From assembly GCA_000824845.1 (NCBI GenBank), contig CCNC01000185.1, forward strand, positions 1-64,000: a stretch of 64,000 bases of DNA, written 5' to 3'. Positions 1 to 9,016 of the stretch are shown here, piece after piece (the stretch's first letter is position 1; each line of letters opens with the position of its first letter). The notes under the pieces are model-generated. The model ran no database searches and had not been told where the DNA came from. It was given only the letters and a program-made list of their open reading frames with translations. This DNA comes from Mesorhizobium sp. ORS 3359 (lineage in GTDB: Bacteria > Pseudomonadota > Alphaproteobacteria > Rhizobiales > Rhizobiaceae). Both the position numbers and the translations under genes were made by a program.

Positions 1-43
1 GGGGGGCGCTGTCCCGCCAGCCTCTCCAGCAAATCCCCGAAAC

Positions 44-511
44 TCAAATCGGCAGCGCGCCGGTTTCCTTCAGCGTCTCCAGCACGATCGCCGTCTTCAC
101 ATGCTGCACGGATTCATGTGGCAGCAGAACGCCGTTGACGAACTCCGACAGTGACTTGAGGTCAGGCGTCACCACCTTCAGGATATAATCCATCTCGCCG
201 GTCAGCGCGTGCGCCTCCTGCACCTCGGGCAGGCGCGCCACCAGTTCGCCGAAGCGGCGGGCGTTGTCGCGGTTGTGGGTGGCCAGAGTCACTGAGATGA
301 CGTTGACCAGCGAAAAGCCGAGACGATCGCGGTCGAGCACGGCGCGGTAGCCCTTGATGTAGCCATCGTCCTCCAGCCGCTGGCGGCGGCGCGAGCATTG
401 CGAGGGCGACAGGTTCACGCGCTCCGAAAGGTCGTTGTTGGTGTATCGCGCATCGTCCTGCAGAAGCGCCATTATCTTGCGGTCAAACTGATCAAGGCGC
501 GCATCATCCAT
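44..511 (-). CDS. Lrp/AsnC-family transcriptional regulator
   Basis: A protein of about 155 residues with an N-terminal helix-turn-helix (residues ~5-60, starting LDQFDRKIMALLQDDARYTN) and a C-terminal RAM/AsnC ligand-binding domain ending in the VQHVKTAIVLETLKETG region. The frame is open upstream, but GGAGG lies 7 bases before the ATG at 511, and the family normally begins at this point (MDDARLDQ). It is divergent from hppD, so the simplest reading is a local regulator of tyrosine or 4-hydroxyphenylpyruvate catabolism, perhaps sensing an aromatic amino acid. The ligand is inferred from context only. Confidence 0.9.
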   Translation of the reverse strand: MDDARLDQFDRKIMALLQDDARYTNNDLSERVNLSPSQCSRRRQRLEDDGYIKGYRAVLDRDRLGFSLVNVISVTLATHNRDNARRFGELVARLPEVQEAHALTGEMDYILKVVTPDLKSLSEFVNGVLLPHESVQHVKTAIVLETLKETGALPI

Positions 512-528
512 ACGTATTCCTCCAATCA

Positions 529-554
529 TGCACAATTTGCGCACATGATGCGCA
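529..554. promoter_or_regulatory. possible Lrp-type operator in the lrp/hppD divergent promoter
   Basis: The 138-bp gap between the divergent genes contains two copies of TGCGCA, at 538-543 and 549-554. They are 11 bp apart, one helical turn, and are preceded by the related TGCACA at 529-534. Phased, A/T-flanked short repeats of this kind suit an Lrp octamer wrapping DNA. The site assignment is inference; only the repeated hexamers are seen. Confidence 0.35.
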
Positions 555-649
555 TTATGGGCGGCTGAATGCAAGCACCGTGCGGCGGCTCCGCGCTATC
601 CTAATGAAAGATGGCCAAGCCCGGCCGCAACAGCTTTCGGAGGATTGCC

Positions 650-1765
650 ATGGGCCCCTTCCCGCACGACGCGCCACCCGCGAAAATCAGCAAACAAAAT
701 CCCGCCGGCACCGACGGTTTCGAATTCGTCGAATTCGCGCATCCGGAGCCCGCGAAGCTCGCCGAACTCTTCACCCGCATGGGCTATACCGCAGTGGCCA
801 AGCACCGGACCAAGGACATCACCGTCTGGCGCCAGGGCGACATCAACTATGTCGTCAATGCCGAGCCGGGCTCGCATGCGATGAAGTTCGTCGAAAAGCA
901 TGGCCCTTGCGCCGCCTCGATGGCCTGGCGGGTGGTTGATGCCAAGCACGCTTTCGACCACGCCGTGTCGAAGGGCGCGACGCCCTATGAAGGCACCGAC
1001 AAGGCGCTCGACGTGCCGGCCATCGTCGGCATTGGCGGTTCGCTGCTCTATTTCATCGAAGCCTATGGCGAGAAGGGGTCGGCCTACGATGCCGAGTTCG
1101 AGTGGCTGGGCGAGCGCGATCCCAAGCCCGAAGGCGTCGGCTTCTACTTCCTCGACCACCTCACCCACAATGTCTATCGCGGCAACATGGACAAGTGGTG
1201 GGATTTCTACCGCGACCTGTTCGGCTTCAAGCAGATCCATTTCTTCGACATCGACGGCAAGATCACTGGCCTGGTGAGCCGCGCCATTACCTCGCCCTGC
1301 GGCAAGATCCGCATTCCGCTGAACGAGTCCAAGGACGAGACCAGCCAGATCGCCGAGTACCTCAAGAAGTACAATGGCGAAGGCATCCAGCATATCGCTG
1401 TCGGCACTGACGCGATCTACGAAGCAACCGACAAGCTTGCCGCCAACGGGCTGAAGTTCATGCCCGGCCCGCCCGACACCTATTATGAGATGTCGCATGA
1501 GCGCGTGCATGGTCATGACGAGCCGATCGAGCGCATGAAGAAGCACGGCATCCTGATCGACGGCGAAGGCGTGGTCGACGGCGGCATGACCAAGATCCTG
1601 CTGCAGATTTTCTCGAAGACCGTGATCGGCCCGATCTTCTTCGAGTTCATCCAGCGCAAAGGCGACGAAGGCTTTGGCGAAGGCAATTTCCGCGCCCTGT
1701 TCGAATCGATCGAGCAGGACCAGATCAAGCGCGGCGTTATCAAGCTGGGCGACAAGGCGGCTTAG
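650..1765 (+). CDS. hppD: 4-hydroxyphenylpyruvate dioxygenase
   Basis: Non-haem Fe(II) dioxygenase converting 4-hydroxyphenylpyruvate to homogentisate, the second step of tyrosine degradation. The protein is about 371 residues, normal for bacterial HPPD. Two vicinal-oxygen-chelate halves are visible. The likely 2-His-1-Glu iron ligands are in FLDHLTHNVY, GEGIQHIAVG and the C-terminal FFEFIQRKGDEGFGEGNF block, which is the family signature. The frame is open from 611, but GGAGG at 639-643 sits six bases before the ATG at 650. Divergent from the Lrp regulator and about 2.7 kb from the hmgA operon that consumes its product. Confidence 0.96.
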   Translation: MGPFPHDAPPAKISKQNPAGTDGFEFVEFAHPEPAKLAELFTRMGYTAVAKHRTKDITVWRQGDINYVVNAEPGSHAMKFVEKHGPCAASMAWRVVDAKHAFDHAVSKGATPYEGTDKALDVPAIVGIGGSLLYFIEAYGEKGSAYDAEFEWLGERDPKPEGVGFYFLDHLTHNVYRGNMDKWWDFYRDLFGFKQIHFFDIDGKITGLVSRAITSPCGKIRIPLNESKDETSQIAEYLKKYNGEGIQHIAVGTDAIYEATDKLAANGLKFMPGPPDTYYEMSHERVHGHDEPIERMKKHGILIDGEGVVDGGMTKILLQIFSKTVIGPIFFEFIQRKGDEGFGEGNFRALFESIEQDQIKRGVIKLGDKAA

Positions 1766-1829
1766 AGCCGAAAGCTCGTTTGCGGCTCGACCGGCATTGA
1801 TCTAAGCTCCGGTCCCAAGGGGCCGAGCC

Positions 1830-2057
1830 GTGAACGTCTCTATAACCGAAGCCAGGGCCAAACTGTCGGAACTCGTCAGGCGCGCCAACGCCGGCGAGGA
1901 GATCGTGATCACCCGGCGCAGCAAAGCTGTAGCGCGTCTATTGCCTCCTTCGGCGAAGGGAGACTTGTTGCCACGCATCGGCGCTTTGAAGGGTACCATC
2001 AGTATCGCTGACGATTTTGACAATCTCGGCTCTGAATGGGCCGAATATTTAAGATGA
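1830..2057 (+). CDS. Phd/YefM-type antitoxin, apparently without a toxin
   Basis: A 75-residue protein with the classic N-terminal Phd/YefM DNA-binding fold (VSITEARAKLSELVRRANAG, then a VITRRSKAVARL strand) and a short acidic tail of the kind that wraps a PIN or RelE toxin. Start is GTG at 1830 with AAGGGG seven bases upstream. No toxin follows: the stop is at 2057 and the next gene converges, ending at 2061. It could be an orphan antitoxin, a remnant of a lost module, or a stand-alone repressor. Confidence 0.8.
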   Translation: MNVSITEARAKLSELVRRANAGEEIVITRRSKAVARLLPPSAKGDLLPRIGALKGTISIADDFDNLGSEWAEYLR

Positions 2058-2060
2058 AAA

Positions 2061-2603
2061 TCAAAGCCCCAACCGCTCAACCTCGTCCTTCCTGAGCTTC
2101 ACGTCATAATCAAGCAAAAACTCATCCAGCTGCGGCGGCGCAACGGACGTGCCTGAGAGCATGGCATGCACTTGGCCGCGGTGATGGATGTCGTGCAGGA
2201 AGACATGGCCGAGGATGTCGCCGATGCGCTCGGGGATCAGGCCGTCCTCGCGCCGGTCGGTGATGACGCGACGGTCGAGATCGGCTTCCGACAAGCCATC
2301 GCATAAGGCGACAAGCTTGCGGTCAAAATTGGCCTGTGCCGCCGCCAGGCGTGCCGCATCGTCGAACGGAACGAAGTTGTCGTAGGCCGCCGCGCCGAGG
2401 CCGCCATCGGTCAGGAAATCGAGATAGAGACGGTCGACCGCGAGGATGTGGTTCAGCGTTTCCCTGATCGATGGGAAGAAGCTGGCACGTTCGGCCTCGA
2501 ACTCGCCGGGTTGGAGCGCGAGCACGGCGCGGTAGAGCCGGTCGTTCGACCAGAGATTGTTGCGCGCCATGCGGCGCAGATGCTCGAGCAGGGTCACCTT
2601 CAC
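2061..2603 (-). CDS. DinB-family metalloprotein, coupled to fumarylacetoacetate hydrolase
   Basis: A 180-residue four-helix-bundle protein of the DinB/MDMPI superfamily. The likely metal histidines are in LNHILAVDRLYLDF and LGHVFLHDIHHRGQVHAML, the usual three-His layout. It begins with GTG at 2603, whose GTGA overlaps the TGA of the upstream fah gene, so translation is probably coupled. It is the last gene of the hmgA-MBL-fah-dinB operon. The superfamily includes thiol-dependent enzymes such as mycothiol-dependent maleylpyruvate isomerase. The operon carries no GST-type maleylacetoacetate isomerase, so an isomerase role is an attractive but untested inference. Confidence 0.88.
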   Translation of the reverse strand: MKVTLLEHLRRMARNNLWSNDRLYRAVLALQPGEFEAERASFFPSIRETLNHILAVDRLYLDFLTDGGLGAAAYDNFVPFDDAARLAAAQANFDRKLVALCDGLSEADLDRRVITDRREDGLIPERIGDILGHVFLHDIHHRGQVHAMLSGTSVAPPQLDEFLLDYDVKLRKDEVERLGL

Positions 2604-3613
2604 CCCTCGTATTTCTCGACCTTCTGCTCGATGGCGCCGAAGATCGAGTGACCGGCCTTGTCCTTCATCTCGATCCGCACCGTGTCGCCGAAACGCAGGA
2701 ACGGCGTCTTCGGCTCGCCGCTCTCGATGGTTTCGATCATGCGCAGTTCGGCGATGCAGGAATAGCCGGCGCCGCCGGCCGAGACGGGTTTGCCCGGCCC
2801 GCCATTCAGCTTGTTGGAGACGGTGCCGGAGCCGATGATGGTGCCGGCGGCAAGCGGCCGGGTTTTCGCGGCATGCGCGATCAATGCCGGAAAGTCGAAG
2901 GTCATGTCGACGCCGGCATTGGCGCGGCCGAAGGGCTTGCCGTTGAGATCGGCTAGCAGCGGCAGGCTGACCTTGCCGCCATCCCAGGCATCGCCCAGCT
3001 CGTCCGGCGTGACAGCGACCGGTGAGAAGGCCGATGACGGTTTCGACTGGAAGAAGCCGAAGCCTTTGGCCAGCTCAGGCCCGGTGATGGCGCGCAGCGT
3101 CACGTCGTTGACCAGCATGACGAGGCGGATCGCCTCCCTCGCCTCCTCCAGGCTCGCGCCCATCGGCACGTCGCCGACGACGACCGCAACCTCCGCCTCC
3201 ATGTCGATGCCGAAGGCTTCGTCGGCCATACGGATCGGATCGCGCGGGGGAACAAAACTATCCGAGCCACCCTGGTAGATCAGCGGATCGGTCCAGAAGC
3301 TTGCCGGCATCTCGGCGCCGCGCGCCTTCCGCACCAGCTCGACATGATTCACATAGGCCGAGCCGTCCGCCCATTGATAGGCCCGCGGCAACGGCGAATG
3401 TGCGTTGTGTTCATGGAAGCGCTCCGACGGGACGGCGTTGGTCTCGAGCGATTCCGCCAACGTCGCGAGATGCGGGGCAATGCGGCGCCAGTCGTCGAGC
3501 GCGGCCTGCAGGGTCGGCGCCAGGAAGGAGGCATCGGTGAACCGCGTCAGATCGCGCGAGACCACGACCAGCTTCCCGTCGCGCGTCCCGTTCTTCAGTG
3601 TGGCAAGCTTCAT
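2600..3613 (-). CDS. fumarylacetoacetate hydrolase family protein
   Basis: A 337-residue FAH-superfamily hydrolase, expected to split fumarylacetoacetate into fumarate and acetoacetate, the last step of homogentisate degradation. The C-terminal FAH fold is recognisable from the metal-binding segment MEAEVAVVVGDVPMG, the FGFFQSKPSSAFSPV loop and the GSGTVSNKLNGGPG stretch. Its ATG overlaps the stop of the MBL gene, and its stop overlaps the GTG of dinB. The operon position after hmgA makes this pathway assignment strong; FAH-family members otherwise act on many beta-diketo acids. Confidence 0.9.
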   Translation of the reverse strand: MKLATLKNGTRDGKLVVVSRDLTRFTDASFLAPTLQAALDDWRRIAPHLATLAESLETNAVPSERFHEHNAHSPLPRAYQWADGSAYVNHVELVRKARGAEMPASFWTDPLIYQGGSDSFVPPRDPIRMADEAFGIDMEAEVAVVVGDVPMGASLEEAREAIRLVMLVNDVTLRAITGPELAKGFGFFQSKPSSAFSPVAVTPDELGDAWDGGKVSLPLLADLNGKPFGRANAGVDMTFDFPALIAHAAKTRPLAAGTIIGSGTVSNKLNGGPGKPVSAGGAGYSCIAELRMIETIESGEPKTPFLRFGDTVRIEMKDKAGHSIFGAIEQKVEKYEG

Positions 3614-4497
3614 GCGGTTTCCTCTCCTCGCGCGGCTTTGGCGCCGCTTAGTTGTACAACAAGGCCGTCGCGGGCGATCGTCAAGTCACCCGCCCACGAT
3701 TTCCTCACAGCGGCGACCCAATCGGCTTCGCTGATAGCTGGATCGTCGGCCGGAATGAGATGGTTGAGCACCAGCCGCCGCACGCCGGCATCGCTGGCGA
3801 TGCGTCCGGCATCCTCGGCGAGGCTGTGGCTGGCGAAGAGGTGCTCGCGCAGCCGCGCGCCGTTGCCGGTCCGGGCGACCAGCCTTTCCACACCTTCTTC
3901 CAGCATGGCCTCATGGACGAGAATGTCGGCCTCTTTGGCAAAGTCGCCCAGCGGCGGAAAGAAGGCCGTGTCGGCGGAGAACACCACGGTTCTACCGCCA
4001 TGCTCGAATCGCAACGCAAAACAGTCGGTCACCGGCGGATGGTCGACGCGCAGAGCCGTCACTGTCAGTCCTTCCTCCTCCAGGATGGCGCCCTCGCCGA
4101 ATTCCTTGATGGAGACTAGTTCGCGGATATCCGGCCGGCCCTCGTCCACGATGCGGATCCCGATGTCGAATTCCATCGCCCGGCAGAAATGCCGCCAGTA
4201 GTCCTGTGTGCCGGGTGGGCCGAAAACGGTCATCGGCGTCGTCAACCCCGCTGTCCAGGCGGTGTGGATCAGCGGCCCAAGTTCCAAAATATGGTCCGAA
4301 TGGAGGTGCGTGATGAAGATCAGGTCAAGCGCCTTAAGGCTGACGCCGGCATCGACCAGACCGCGCGTGACGCCAAGGCCGCAATCGACGACGATGTCAC
4401 GCTCGCCGATCTGAAGGAGCGATGAGCTCGGCCATGGCCCGCCCGGGCGCAACGCCGGGCCGCCCTTGGAACCCAGAAGCACCAGCCTGTCGCTCAT
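3610..4497 (-). CDS. MBL-fold metallo-hydrolase in the homogentisate operon
   Basis: A 295-residue metallo-beta-lactamase-fold protein resembling RNase Z/arylsulfatase-like hydrolases. The metal motif HxHxDH is visible as THLHSDHILELG near residue 60, with later conserved elements VVFSADTAFFPP and VRRLVLNHLIP. It lies 10 bp after hmgA and overlaps fah by four bases, so it is co-expressed with tyrosine catabolism. No standard step needs it. It might hydrolyse a lactone or thioester by-product of the pathway, but its substrate cannot be read from the sequence. Confidence 0.88.
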   Translation of the reverse strand: MSDRLVLLGSKGGPALRPGGPWPSSSLLQIGERDIVVDCGLGVTRGLVDAGVSLKALDLIFITHLHSDHILELGPLIHTAWTAGLTTPMTVFGPPGTQDYWRHFCRAMEFDIGIRIVDEGRPDIRELVSIKEFGEGAILEEEGLTVTALRVDHPPVTDCFALRFEHGGRTVVFSADTAFFPPLGDFAKEADILVHEAMLEEGVERLVARTGNGARLREHLFASHSLAEDAGRIASDAGVRRLVLNHLIPADDPAISEADWVAAVRKSWAGDLTIARDGLVVQLSGAKAARGEETA

Positions 4498-4507
4498 CGG
4501 GCGAGCC

Positions 4508-5821
4508 TCAAGACCAGTCGCCCTCCGGGGTGCCGTTGAAGCGCTTCTTCAGGTCGGCCCAGCAGTCGATGTAGTTCTCCTGCAAGGTTCCGAGCTCGGC
4601 GGCATAGCGCGTCAGCATCTGGGGAAATCGAGTCTCGAACATGAAGGCCATGGTGTTGTCGAGCTTGACCGGCTTCAACTCGGCGCGCGTGGCTTTCTCG
4701 AAACCCGACGCGTCCGGGCCATGCGCCAGCATCTGATTGTGCAGGCTGATGCCGCCCGGCACAAAGCCCTCTTCCTTGGCGTCGTACTGGCCATGGATCA
4801 GGCCCATGAACTCGCTCATGATGTTGCGGTGGTACCATGGCGGACGGAACGTGTCCTCTGCAACCAGCCAGCGGGGCGGGAAGATGACGAAGTCGACATT
4901 GGCCGTGCCCTCCTCGCCGCTCGGCGCCGTCAGCACGGTGAAAATAGACGGATCGGGATGGTCGAACAGGATGGCTCCGACCGGCGAAAAGGTAGCCAGG
5001 TCATACTTATAGGGCGCATAGTTGCCGTGCCAGGCGACGACGTCGAGCGGCGAATGGCCAAGTTCGGTGACGTGGAAAGAGCCGCACCATTTGACGATCA
5101 GCCGGCACGGCGTCTCCTTCTCCTCGAACCAGGCGCAGGGCGTCTTGAAGTCGCGCGGATTGGCCAGGCAATTGGCGCCGATCGGGCCGCGGTCCGGCAT
5201 GGTGAACTTGGCGCCGTAGTTCTCGCAGACGTAGCCGCGCGCCTCCTTGTCGGCGAGCTCGACCTTGAAGACCAGGCCGCGCGGCAGCACGGCGATCTCG
5301 CCGGGGCGAAGCTCGATGACGCCCATCTCGGTGACGAAGCGCAGCGTGCCGACCTGCGGCACGACCAGCAATTCGCCGTCGGCGTTGAAGAAATGGTCGT
5401 CGACCATCGAGCGGTTGGCGACATAGACATGCGCGGCCATGCCGGATTGCCCGACAGCATCGCCGGCCGTGGTGAAGGTGCGCATACCGGAGATGAAGTC
5501 CGTCGGCTCGGTGGGCATCGGCGTCGGATTCCAGCGGTATTGGCCGAGCGCCAGTTCATGATCGCCGACGTTGGGGCCTGTCTTCCACAAGGGATAGCTC
5601 GCGCCCTTGAAGCGGCCGGTGTGCTTCACGCTCGGGCGGATGCGATAGAGCCACGAACGCTCATTGGTGCCGCGCGGCGCGGTGAAGGGCGAGCCGGAGA
5701 GCTGCTCGGCATAAAGCCCATAGGCCGGCCGCTGCGGCGAATTGCGGCCCTGCGGCAGCGAGCCGGGCAGCGTCTCGGTCTCGAAATCGTTGCCGAAGCC
5801 CGGCATGTAGGAAAAGGCCAT
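4508..5821 (-). CDS. hmgA: homogentisate 1,2-dioxygenase
   Basis: Ring-cleaving Fe(II) dioxygenase converting homogentisate to maleylacetoacetate. The family start [20 protein letters not shown] is clear, and the iron ligands appear as H-x5-E in [16 protein letters not shown] and the later His in [11 protein letters not shown]. An upstream extension to 5896 is open, but GGAGG stands five bases before the ATG at 5821, giving 437 residues, close to the usual 440-450. First gene of the operon ending in dinB; transcription starts in the gap shared with the divergent MarR gene. Confidence 0.96.
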   Translation of the reverse strand: MAFSYMPGFGNDFETETLPGSLPQGRNSPQRPAYGLYAEQLSGSPFTAPRGTNERSWLYRIRPSVKHTGRFKGASYPLWKTGPNVGDHELALGQYRWNPTPMPTEPTDFISGMRTFTTAGDAVGQSGMAAHVYVANRSMVDDHFFNADGELLVVPQVGTLRFVTEMGVIELRPGEIAVLPRGLVFKVELADKEARGYVCENYGAKFTMPDRGPIGANCLANPRDFKTPCAWFEEKETPCRLIVKWCGSFHVTELGHSPLDVVAWHGNYAPYKYDLATFSPVGAILFDHPDPSIFTVLTAPSGEEGTANVDFVIFPPRWLVAEDTFRPPWYHRNIMSEFMGLIHGQYDAKEEGFVPGGISLHNQMLAHGPDASGFEKATRAELKPVKLDNTMAFMFETRFPQMLTRYAAELGTLQENYIDCWADLKKRFNGTPEGDWS

Positions 5822-5880
5822 CCGATCCTCCCTGATCCCGGTTCCCAAACCTCGCGAAGCGTAGCTTGCCGGCGATGTTG

Positions 5881-5922
5881 ACCAAACTGGTTTCATTTGT
5901 AACCATCGGAAATGTAACTATC
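5881..5922. promoter_or_regulatory. repeat cluster in the hmgA/marR divergent promoter (possible MarR operator)
   Basis: The gap between hmgA (start 5821) and the MarR gene (start 5953) holds a direct repeat, TGTAACCATC at 5898-5907 and TGTAACTATC at 5913-5922, plus an inverted repeat ACCA-AAC-TGGT at 5881-5891. The stretch is A/T-rich compared with the genes on either side. It is the natural place for the neighbouring MarR protein to control both genes, although MarR dimers usually prefer inverted rather than direct repeats. Confidence 0.4.
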
Positions 5923-5952
5923 AACGGCGCGCTGCATCCCGGGGAGCGCTTC

Positions 5953-6399
5953 ATGGAACCGGATATCCTCGAACTGGAAAGCTTTCTCCCGTACCGACTC
6001 TACCGGCTTGCGGACACCGTCAGCCGCGAGTTCTCCCGCATCTACAAGGAGCGCCACGGCCTGACGCGGCCGGAATGGCGGACGCTCTCAGGCCTCGGTC
6101 AGCGCGGCATGATGACGGCGACGGAGCTCGGAGAGCAGTCGGCCATGCACAAGACCAAGGTGTCGCGCGCGGTGGCCGAGCTGGAGCGCCGGCGCTGGCT
6201 GACCCGCACGCCGGACGAGAATGATCGGCGTGTCGAGCATCTTGCGCTGACCAAGGCGGGGTTTGCGGCCTATCGCGAGATGGTGCCGCTGGCGAAGGCG
6301 TTTGAGAGGGAGTTGCTGGCGAGGTTGAGCGCAACGGAGCGTACCGCGATCGTGACGGGGGTCGCGGCGCTGGAGCAAGCTTTGGAAGAAAAGAGCTGA
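5953..6399 (+). CDS. MarR-family transcriptional regulator of the homogentisate operon
   Basis: A winged-helix repressor of about 148 residues: LTRPEWRTLSGLGQRG, then the recognition region ATELGEQSAMHKTKVSRAV and the wing LTRTPDENDRRVEHLALT, all typical of MarR. The ATG at 5953 is preferred over the open upstream frame (5866) because GGGGAG precedes it at 5941-5946 and the upstream codons run through the putative operator. Divergent from hmgA, so probably a repressor relieved by an aromatic intermediate. Effector not determinable. Confidence 0.9.
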   Translation: MEPDILELESFLPYRLYRLADTVSREFSRIYKERHGLTRPEWRTLSGLGQRGMMTATELGEQSAMHKTKVSRAVAELERRRWLTRTPDENDRRVEHLALTKAGFAAYREMVPLAKAFERELLARLSATERTAIVTGVAALEQALEEKS

Positions 6400-6441
6400 C
6401 AGGCTGGCGCGAAGGAACTCGACGTCCCCGTCGAGGCGCCC

Positions 6442-7476
6442 CTACCAATCCATCACCACCTTGCCCGAGCTGCCGCTCCGCATCGCGTCGAATCCTACCT
6501 GGAACTCATCGATCCCAATGCGGTGCGTGATCAGCCCCGACACATCCAGCGGCCCCTGCACGAGCGCGATCATCTTGTACCAGGTCTCGAACATCTCGCG
6601 GCCGTAGATGCCTTTGAGATGCAGCATCTTGAAGATGACCTTGTTCCAGTCGATCTCGAAGCCGGTGGGCGCGATGCCCAAAATGGCGATCTTGCCGCCA
6701 TTGTTCATCGTGTCGATCATGTCGCGGAAGGCGGGGGCGGCGCCTGACATCTCCAGGCCGACATCGAACCCTTCGCTCATGCCGATCGACGGCATCACGT
6801 CACGCAACTTCTCCTTCGAGGCGTCGACGACATGCTGCACGCCAAGCTTGCGCGCCAGGTCCAGCCGGACCGGGTTGATGTCGGTGATGACGACTTTTCG
6901 CGCGCCGACGCACTGCGCCACCAGGGCGCCCATGATGCCGATCGGGCCGGCGCCGGTGACCAGCACGTCCTCGCCGACCAGATCGAAGGACAGTGCGGTG
7001 TGAACCGCATTGCCCAGCGGATCGAAGATGGCGGCGATCTCGTCTGGGACGTCGTCCGGGATCGGCACGACATTGTGCTGCGGGATCGCCATGTACTCGC
7101 CGAAGGCGCCGGGACGATTGACGCCGACGCCCAGCGTGTTGCGGCAGAGATGCCCTCGCCCGGCGCGGCAGTTGCGGCAGTGACCACAGACGATGTGACC
7201 CTCGCCCGAGACGCGCTGGCCGACCTTGTATTCGGTGACCGCGGCGCCGAAATCGGCGACCGTGCCGACGAATTCATGGCCCGTCACCATCGGCACCGGC
7301 ACAGTCTTCTGGGCCCACTGGTCCCAATTGTAGATGTGGACGTCGGTGCCGCAGATCGCGGTTTTCTTGACCTTGATCAGCACGTCGTTAGGGCCGATCT
7401 CCGGCACCGGCACCTCTTCCATCCAGATGCCCGGCTCAGCCTTGGCCTTCACCAGCGCTTTCATCATGTTCGACAT
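6442..7476 (-). CDS. tdh: L-threonine 3-dehydrogenase
   Basis: Zinc- and NAD-dependent medium-chain dehydrogenase oxidising L-threonine to 2-amino-3-ketobutyrate. Catalytic-zinc region [17 protein letters not shown] and GHEFVG; structural-zinc cysteines in [15 protein letters not shown]; Rossmann motif GAGPIGIMG. With the ATG at 7476 (AGGA upstream) the protein is 344 residues, against 341 in E. coli. The ORF stays open upstream, but the extra residues have no family counterpart. It follows kbl on the same strand after 52 bp, forming the classical two-gene operon. Confidence 0.96.
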   Translation of the reverse strand: MSNMMKALVKAKAEPGIWMEEVPVPEIGPNDVLIKVKKTAICGTDVHIYNWDQWAQKTVPVPMVTGHEFVGTVADFGAAVTEYKVGQRVSGEGHIVCGHCRNCRAGRGHLCRNTLGVGVNRPGAFGEYMAIPQHNVVPIPDDVPDEIAAIFDPLGNAVHTALSFDLVGEDVLVTGAGPIGIMGALVAQCVGARKVVITDINPVRLDLARKLGVQHVVDASKEKLRDVMPSIGMSEGFDVGLEMSGAAPAFRDMIDTMNNGGKIAILGIAPTGFEIDWNKVIFKMLHLKGIYGREMFETWYKMIALVQGPLDVSGLITHRIGIDEFQVGFDAMRSGSSGKVVMDW

Positions 7477-7528
7477 TCTGTTGTCCTTCGAATCCATTGA
7501 TCCGGAATCGTTTTCCAGCGCCGGGCGT

Positions 7529-8716
7529 TCAGGAAATGACGCCGAGTTCCTTACCGACCTCGCCGAACGCTTCGACCGCCCGATCGATGTCGGCGCTGGA
7601 GTGCGCCGCCGACATCTGGGTGCGGATGCGCGCCTGTTCCTTCGGCACCACCGGGAAGGAGAAGCCGATGACATAGATGCCGCGCTTCAGCATGCGCGCG
7701 GCCATCTCCTGCGCTAGCGCCGCGTCGCCCAGCATCACCGGGATGATCGGGTGATCGGCGCCGGCCAGGGTGAAGCCCAGCTTACCCATCTTGGAGCGGA
7801 AGCGATCCGCATTGGCATATAGGCGCTGGCGCAGCGCGTCGCCATTGCGGATCAGCTCGAACACCTTGATCGAGGCGCCGGCGATGGCCGGCATCAGCGT
7901 GTTGGAGAAGAGATAGGGCCGCGAGCGCTGGCGCAGCCAGTCGACCACCTGCCTCTTGCCGGACGTATAACCGCCGGAGGCGCCGCCCAGCGCCTTGCCC
8001 AGCGTGCCGGTGATGATGTCCACCCTGCCCTCTACACCGCAATGCTCGGCCGAGCCCCGGCCGTTCCTGCCGACGAAGCCGACCGCATGGCTGTCGTCGA
8101 CCATCACCATCGCATCGTATTTGTCGGCCAGATCGCAGACGCCGCGCAGATTGGCGATGATGCCGTCCATCGAAAACACGCCGTCGGTGGCGATCAGCCG
8201 GAAGCGGCAGTCCTTCGCCTCCTTCAGGCGGGCCTCAAGATCGGCCATGTCGTTGTTGGCGTAGCGGAAGCGCTTGGCCTTGGAGAGCCTGACGCCGTCG
8301 ATGATCGAGGCGTGGTTCAAGGCATCGGAGATGATGGCGTCCTCCTCGCCAAGCAGCGTCTCGAACAGGCCGCCATTGGCGTCGAAGCAGGAAGAATAGA
8401 GGATGGTGTCCTCCATGCCGAGGAAAGACGAGATCGTCGCCTCGAGCTCCTTATGCTCTTGCTGCGTGCCGCAGATGAAGCGCACCGAAGCCATGCCGTA
8501 GCCATAGTGGTCGAGCGCATGCTTTGCCGCGTCGCGCAGGTCCAGGCTGTCGGCGAGGCCGAGATAGTTGTTGGCGCAGAAGTTCAGCACTTTTTCGCCG
8601 CCGACCTCGATCTCGGCGGACTGCATGGAGGAAATCACCCGCTCGGATTTGTAGAGCCCGGCCGATTTCAGGCCCTGGAGCCCGCTGTCGATATGGGAAA
8701 GGAATGCTTTGCTCAT
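7529..8716 (-). CDS. kbl: glycine C-acetyltransferase (2-amino-3-ketobutyrate CoA ligase)
   Basis: PLP-dependent alpha-oxoamine synthase that cleaves 2-amino-3-ketobutyrate with CoA to glycine and acetyl-CoA, paired with Tdh. The PLP lysine is in [15 protein letters not shown], and SHAVGF and [10 protein letters not shown] are family signatures. Start ATG at 8716 ([16 protein letters not shown]) gives 395 residues, matching the usual ~398. The same frame runs open to 11110, antisense to the GGDEF/EAL gene; that extension is not coding. First gene of kbl-tdh. Confidence 0.96.
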   Translation of the reverse strand: MSKAFLSHIDSGLQGLKSAGLYKSERVISSMQSAEIEVGGEKVLNFCANNYLGLADSLDLRDAAKHALDHYGYGMASVRFICGTQQEHKELEATISSFLGMEDTILYSSCFDANGGLFETLLGEEDAIISDALNHASIIDGVRLSKAKRFRYANNDMADLEARLKEAKDCRFRLIATDGVFSMDGIIANLRGVCDLADKYDAMVMVDDSHAVGFVGRNGRGSAEHCGVEGRVDIITGTLGKALGGASGGYTSGKRQVVDWLRQRSRPYLFSNTLMPAIAGASIKVFELIRNGDALRQRLYANADRFRSKMGKLGFTLAGADHPIIPVMLGDAALAQEMAARMLKRGIYVIGFSFPVVPKEQARIRTQMSAAHSSADIDRAVEAFGEVGKELGVIS

Positions 8717-9016
8717 GGGTCCAGCCCTGTTCGGTTCGAGGCCGGACTGTCGCGCCACAGCTGCAAAAAATCCATCGCAAAAGCGACCGCTTCGGTGGCG
8801 TTGCGAAAGCCGGACGGCAATCCTTCCCGGCGACGCACCAGCAATGCGATCAAAAAGCTGTGCGCGGGAAACAACATGATAACCATCTTGCGAGCTTTGT
8901 CGCGCCGCCGCGATCGCCATCAGCCTCCTTTGCCGAGCTGTTAACCCTTTCAAGGCAAGCGTCTTCCCGTCACGCATCCAAGGCGGGAATCCGTCGACCG
9001 GAGGGTCACTTAAGTC
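8717..9016. other. intergenic region between kbl and the GGDEF/EAL gene
   Basis: 300 bp between divergently transcribed genes, so it must hold the promoters for both kbl-tdh and the diguanylate cyclase/phosphodiesterase gene. The part from about 8870 to 8960 is more A/T-rich (for example TTAACCCTTTCAAGG at 8941). No gene, strong palindrome or RNA-like structure was recognised. Confidence 0.4.
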
